Positions 6,856-9,172 of a DNA stretch of 9,172 bases are shown here, piece by piece. Under the pieces are notes generated by a model. That model saw nothing but the letters and a program-made list of their open reading frames with translations. It was not told where the DNA came from and ran no database searches. The DNA comes from Erythrobacter sp. 34-65-8 (GTDB taxonomy: Bacteria > Pseudomonadota > Alphaproteobacteria > Sphingomonadales > Sphingomonadaceae). Numbering within the stretch: the stretch's first letter is position 1; every line of letters begins with the position of its first letter. A program made the position numbers and the translations under genes. The stretch is taken from the NCBI GenBank assembly GCA_002278985.1, contig NCJP01000044.1, positions 1-9,172 on the forward strand. Reading direction: 5' to 3'.

Positions 6856-8259
6856 TTGGAACTCTTTGGTTTCACGGCATTACAGTGGCTGGCGCTGGTC
6901 CAGCACGAATTGCTGCTGTTCGCGGCCATCTTCTTTCTTGCCGGGGCCGTGGACGACTTTTCAGTCGATCTGGCCTGGATATGGCTTCGGCTGACCAGGC
7001 GGGCGCAGGACGTGTGGCCATCTGCTGACATGACAGGCTGTGACCCGCTGAAGGGCAGGGCCGCCGTGTTCATTCCGGCGTGGGATGAACCACGGGTCAT
7101 CGGCGCTACCCTGCGTCATATGCTGCGCGTCTGGCCGCAGGACGACCTGCGGGTCTATCTCGGCTGCTACGGCAACGACGCGGCCACCCTCGAAGCGGCG
7201 CTGCTGGCGGGATGCGGCGATCGCCGGCTGAGGATCGTGATCCACAACCAGCACGGGCCGACCACCAAGGCGGACTGCCTCAACCGGCTCTATCGCGCGC
7301 TGGAACTGGATGAGCGGCGACAGGGTGTGGCCTTCCGCATGGTCCTGATGCATGATGCCGAAGACATGGTCGATCCGGCCGCGCTGGCTCTGCTGGACCG
7401 GGCGATCGACGGGGCGGACATGGTCCAGTTGCCGGTGATCGCCTTGCCGCAGCCGCACTCACGCTGGATCGGCAGCCACTACGTGGAAGAGTTTGCAGAG
7501 CAGCATGGCAAGGCTCTGGTGGTGCGCGATGCGCTGGGCGTCGGGGTGCCGCTCGCCGGGGTGGGATGCGCGATTTCGCGGGGCGCTCTGGCCCGCATGC
7601 CCCGCGTCCGTGCGACCGACGGGCCCTTCGCCGCTGAGTGCCTGACCGAGGATTACGAACTCGGGCTGGTGGTGGCCGCCCAAGGGGGGCGGTCGCGCTT
7701 CCTGCGTGCCCGCACACCCGATGGCCGGTTGATCGGGACACGGGCCTATTTCCCCTCCCGGCTCGATCAGGCCGTCCGGCAGAAGACCCGGTGGATTCAC
7801 GGCATCGCCTTTCAGGGGTGGGACCGACTTGGCTGGCGCACCCATCCGGGCGATATCTGGATGCGGATCCGTGACCGGCGCGGCCCGTTCACCGCGCTGG
7901 TGCTGGCTCTGGCTTACCTCCTGCTGGTGATCTCGGGCCTGATCTGGGCCATTTCGCTCACCGGCCTGGCGCAGCCGCTCGTGATCTCGCCCATGCTGGA
8001 AACAGTGCTGTGGCTCAACCTGGCCAGCCTGTTGTGGCGCATCGCGATGCGCTTCGCCTTCACCGCACGCGAACACGGAGCCCGGGAGGGCTTTCGCGCC
8101 GTGCTGCGGATCCCGGTGGCCAACGTGATCGCAATCATGGCCGGCCGCCGCGCTTTGCTCGGCTATGTCCGCACGCTCGCCGGGGCGCCGGTGAAGTGGG
8201 ACAAGACCGAGCATAGCGATCATCCCGCGGCCGCCGGACTTGTGGAGGCCCGCGCATGA
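6856..8259 (+). CDS. NfrB-like membrane glycosyltransferase (GT family 2)
   Basis: This is a processive-type GT2 enzyme expected to build a surface glycan from a nucleotide sugar at the inner membrane. I chose TTG at 6856: GCAGGGGG ends 7 bases before it, and the predicted N-terminus ('ELFGFTALQWLALVQHEL', with a membrane segment at about 16-33) fits NfrB-type proteins. The open frame reaches back to 6574, but that part is antisense to nhaA. The 467-residue product has 'VFIPAWDEP' (71-79), the DxD-like 'HDAEDMVDP' (166-174), 'TEDYELG' (264-270) with the catalytic-base Asp, and 'QKTRW' (309-313), the QxxRW signature of cellulose-synthase-like enzymes. C-terminal membrane segments lie at about 346-370 and 378-396. 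The end, 'PVKWDKTEH', resembles the NfrB glycosyltransferase boundary. E. coli NfrB (phage N4 adsorption) continues with a c-di-GMP-binding MshEN domain, which is missing here. The next gene overlaps by 4 bases. Confidence 0.85.
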   Translation: MELFGFTALQWLALVQHELLLFAAIFFLAGAVDDFSVDLAWIWLRLTRRAQDVWPSADMTGCDPLKGRAAVFIPAWDEPRVIGATLRHMLRVWPQDDLRVYLGCYGNDAATLEAALLAGCGDRRLRIVIHNQHGPTTKADCLNRLYRALELDERRQGVAFRMVLMHDAEDMVDPAALALLDRAIDGADMVQLPVIALPQPHSRWIGSHYVEEFAEQHGKALVVRDALGVGVPLAGVGCAISRGALARMPRVRATDGPFAAECLTEDYELGLVVAAQGGRSRFLRARTPDGRLIGTRAYFPSRLDQAVRQKTRWIHGIAFQGWDRLGWRTHPGDIWMRIRDRRGPFTALVLALAYLLLVISGLIWAISLTGLAQPLVISPMLETVLWLNLASLLWRIAMRFAFTAREHGAREGFRAVLRIPVANVIAIMAGRRALLGYVRTLAGAPVKWDKTEHSDHPAAAGLVEARA

Positions 8260-9077
8260 CCGTGCTGACCGGGCGGACCGGCCAGCCGCTTGCAGTGCTC
8301 GGCGGTATCCTTGCGCTGTGGCTGGCGGGGCGTGCGTTGCTGTGGCAATCGCCCTTTCCGCTGGCCCTTCCGCCTCTGCCGCGTGTGCTTGCCGGAGAAG
8401 CGGCCTTGGCGGACAGGTCGGCCCCGGCGCGGAACGTGCCGCAATCGGTTGAGGCCGTGAAACCGCCTACGCCCGCCCGCACGCAGCTGTCTCCGCCCCC
8501 GATGGCCGCTGCCCCCTTCGAGATTTTCGAGGCCGGTGCGCTCGCCTCGCGCGGCCCGCCGATCGACGCGAGCAGTGCCCACCAGCTGATGTGGCTGGCG
8601 GCGCTGGGCGAAGGGCCCGCTGCGCCGCGCACTGTTCCTGCCATGGCGGCGCGAGCCGCCGCGTTTGCACCGCCCCAGTCTGTTCCTCCCGCCGGAGTGG
8701 ACCGCTGGTCCTTCTCCGGCTGGCTGCTGGTTCGGCAGGGGGCGAGTGGAGGGACCGGCAGCGGTCTCCAGCCCGCCTCCTATGGTGCCAGCCAGGCGGG
8801 TGGTGTGCTGCGCTACCGGCTGGCCCCGGGAAGCCGGCGAGAACCGGCAGCCTATCTGAGGTTGAGCGGGGCCTTGCGCGACCTGGGCCGGAACCCGGGC
8901 GATCGGGAGGCCGCCATGGGCCTGTCGCTGCGGCCCTTCCCGAAAGTGCCTCTGGCGCTGCTGGGGGAAGGCAGGCTGCGTGAGCAGGGCGGGCGGCCCG
9001 GCATCCGTCCGGCCGTGCTGGCGGTCACCGAACTGGCCCCGCTCGGGCTGCCGCGCCCGGTTCGGGGCTGGCCGTGA
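8256..9077 (+). CDS. Membrane-anchored proline-rich protein with a possible NfrA C-terminal-like domain
   Basis: The function is not established. The ATG overlaps the TGA of the glycosyltransferase (ATGA), and GGAGG lies 7 bases upstream, so translation is coupled and the start is secure. Of 273 residues, 12-29 form a single membrane segment or uncleaved signal ('LAVLGGILALWLAGRALL'). Residues 35-148 are Ala/Pro-rich, probably a flexible periplasmic linker, with a conserved-looking 'SSAHQLMWLAALG' (106-118). From about 150 ('WSFSGWLLVRQG'), alternating strand-like blocks such as 'GASQAGGVLRYRL' (177-189) and 'AAYLRLSGALRDLG' (198-211) recall the beta-rich C-terminal domain of phage N4 adsorption protein NfrA. 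This relation is from memory and moderate at best. The domain stops at about 120 residues, shorter than I would expect, ending 'LPRPVRGWP', so the C-terminus may be truncated. A 294-codon antisense frame over it is a GC artefact. Confidence 0.75.
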   Translation: MTVLTGRTGQPLAVLGGILALWLAGRALLWQSPFPLALPPLPRVLAGEAALADRSAPARNVPQSVEAVKPPTPARTQLSPPPMAAAPFEIFEAGALASRGPPIDASSAHQLMWLAALGEGPAAPRTVPAMAARAAAFAPPQSVPPAGVDRWSFSGWLLVRQGASGGTGSGLQPASYGASQAGGVLRYRLAPGSRREPAAYLRLSGALRDLGRNPGDREAAMGLSLRPFPKVPLALLGEGRLREQGGRPGIRPAVLAVTELAPLGLPRPVRGWP

Positions 9078-9143
9078 CGCTATCGACCGGTTTCTGAACC
9101 GCAACGCCTTTAACGCCGGGCCATGCTGCGATAGGGCAGGCAG
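9078..9143 (+). other. Short intergenic gap before the TauE/SafE-like start
   Basis: The gap contains a small hairpin, CGGTT (9088-9092) and AACCG (9097-9101) with a 4-base loop, and separated CTATCG/CGATAG halves at 9080-9085 and 9128-9133. There is no T-run, so no terminator is evident and read-through from the upstream pair is likely. Confidence 0.3.
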
Positions 9144-9172
9144 ATGGACGTCTACCTTCCCATTGCCAATCT
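9144..9172 (+). CDS. Start of a probable TauE/SafE (TSUP) family permease, cut by the right edge
   Basis: Only nine codons plus two bases are present, reading MDVYLPIAN and a tenth residue that must be Leu. AGGGCAGG ends 3 bases before the ATG, giving a plausible though close ribosome site. This N-terminus matches what I recall for alphaproteobacterial sulfite exporter TauE/SafE-like permeases, a multi-pass membrane family that moves sulfur-containing or other organic anions. It lies 66 bp after the preceding stop in the same direction and could belong to the same transcript. With so few residues the call is tentative. Confidence 0.5.

Noticed and set aside
7459..8223. Minus-strand open frame of 254 codons over the glycosyltransferase
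   Set aside because: It is antisense to clear GT2 motifs and membrane segments; composition is His/Gln/Arg/Pro-rich as expected of a shadow.
8220..9104. Minus-strand open frame of 294 codons, longer than the plus-strand gene
   Set aside because: The plus-strand frame has a GGAGG site, an ATGA overlap and a membrane segment. The minus frame is almost entirely Arg, Gln, Gly and Pro with no fold signal.

Overview
The window is about 9.2 kb of GC-rich chromosomal DNA, most likely from a sphingomonad-type alphaproteobacterium (Sphingomonadales, possibly Erythrobacteraceae). The evidence is the codon bias towards G/C in third positions, a TorF-family putative porin, and an NfrB-like glycosyltransferase followed by a small partner gene and a gene start resembling alphaproteobacterial TauE/SafE transporters. 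The placement rests on remembered family resemblance, not on a search. I see no rRNA, tRNA, CRISPR array, insertion sequence or phage gene. No gene-free stretch exceeds 270 bp.

Left part (1-3181, all minus strand). A secreted trypsin-like serine protease starts at 894 and runs off the left edge, so its catalytic Ser lies outside the window. Upstream of it are a PPP-type metallophosphatase and UDP-glucose 6-dehydrogenase (ugd). These two overlap by four bases and are surely one translationally coupled unit. Ugd supplies UDP-glucuronate for surface polysaccharide.

Middle (3182-5544). A 266-bp divergent region with iterated GTGCG-type motifs and hairpins precedes a plus-strand TorF-like outer-membrane protein. 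Its reading frame is broken once near codon 85, and a strong intrinsic terminator follows. Next come a membrane-anchored SIMPL-domain protein (minus) and, divergently, lactoylglutathione lyase gloA (plus).

Right part (5557-9172). The Na+/H+ antiporter nhaA (minus) ends 12 bp from gloA. Divergent from it is a plus-strand unit: an NfrB-like family 2 glycosyltransferase with a TTG start, then an ATGA-coupled membrane-anchored proline-rich protein that I tentatively relate to the C-terminal domain of NfrA, then the first 29 bp of a probable TauE/SafE permease.

The two most interesting points are the NfrB-like glycosyltransferase without the c-di-GMP-binding C-terminal domain of E. coli NfrB, coupled to a short NfrA-C-like partner (a possible minimal envelope-glycan synthesis/export module), and the frameshift in the TorF porin, which sits at a UUU-C sequence where a +1 slip would preserve the protein.
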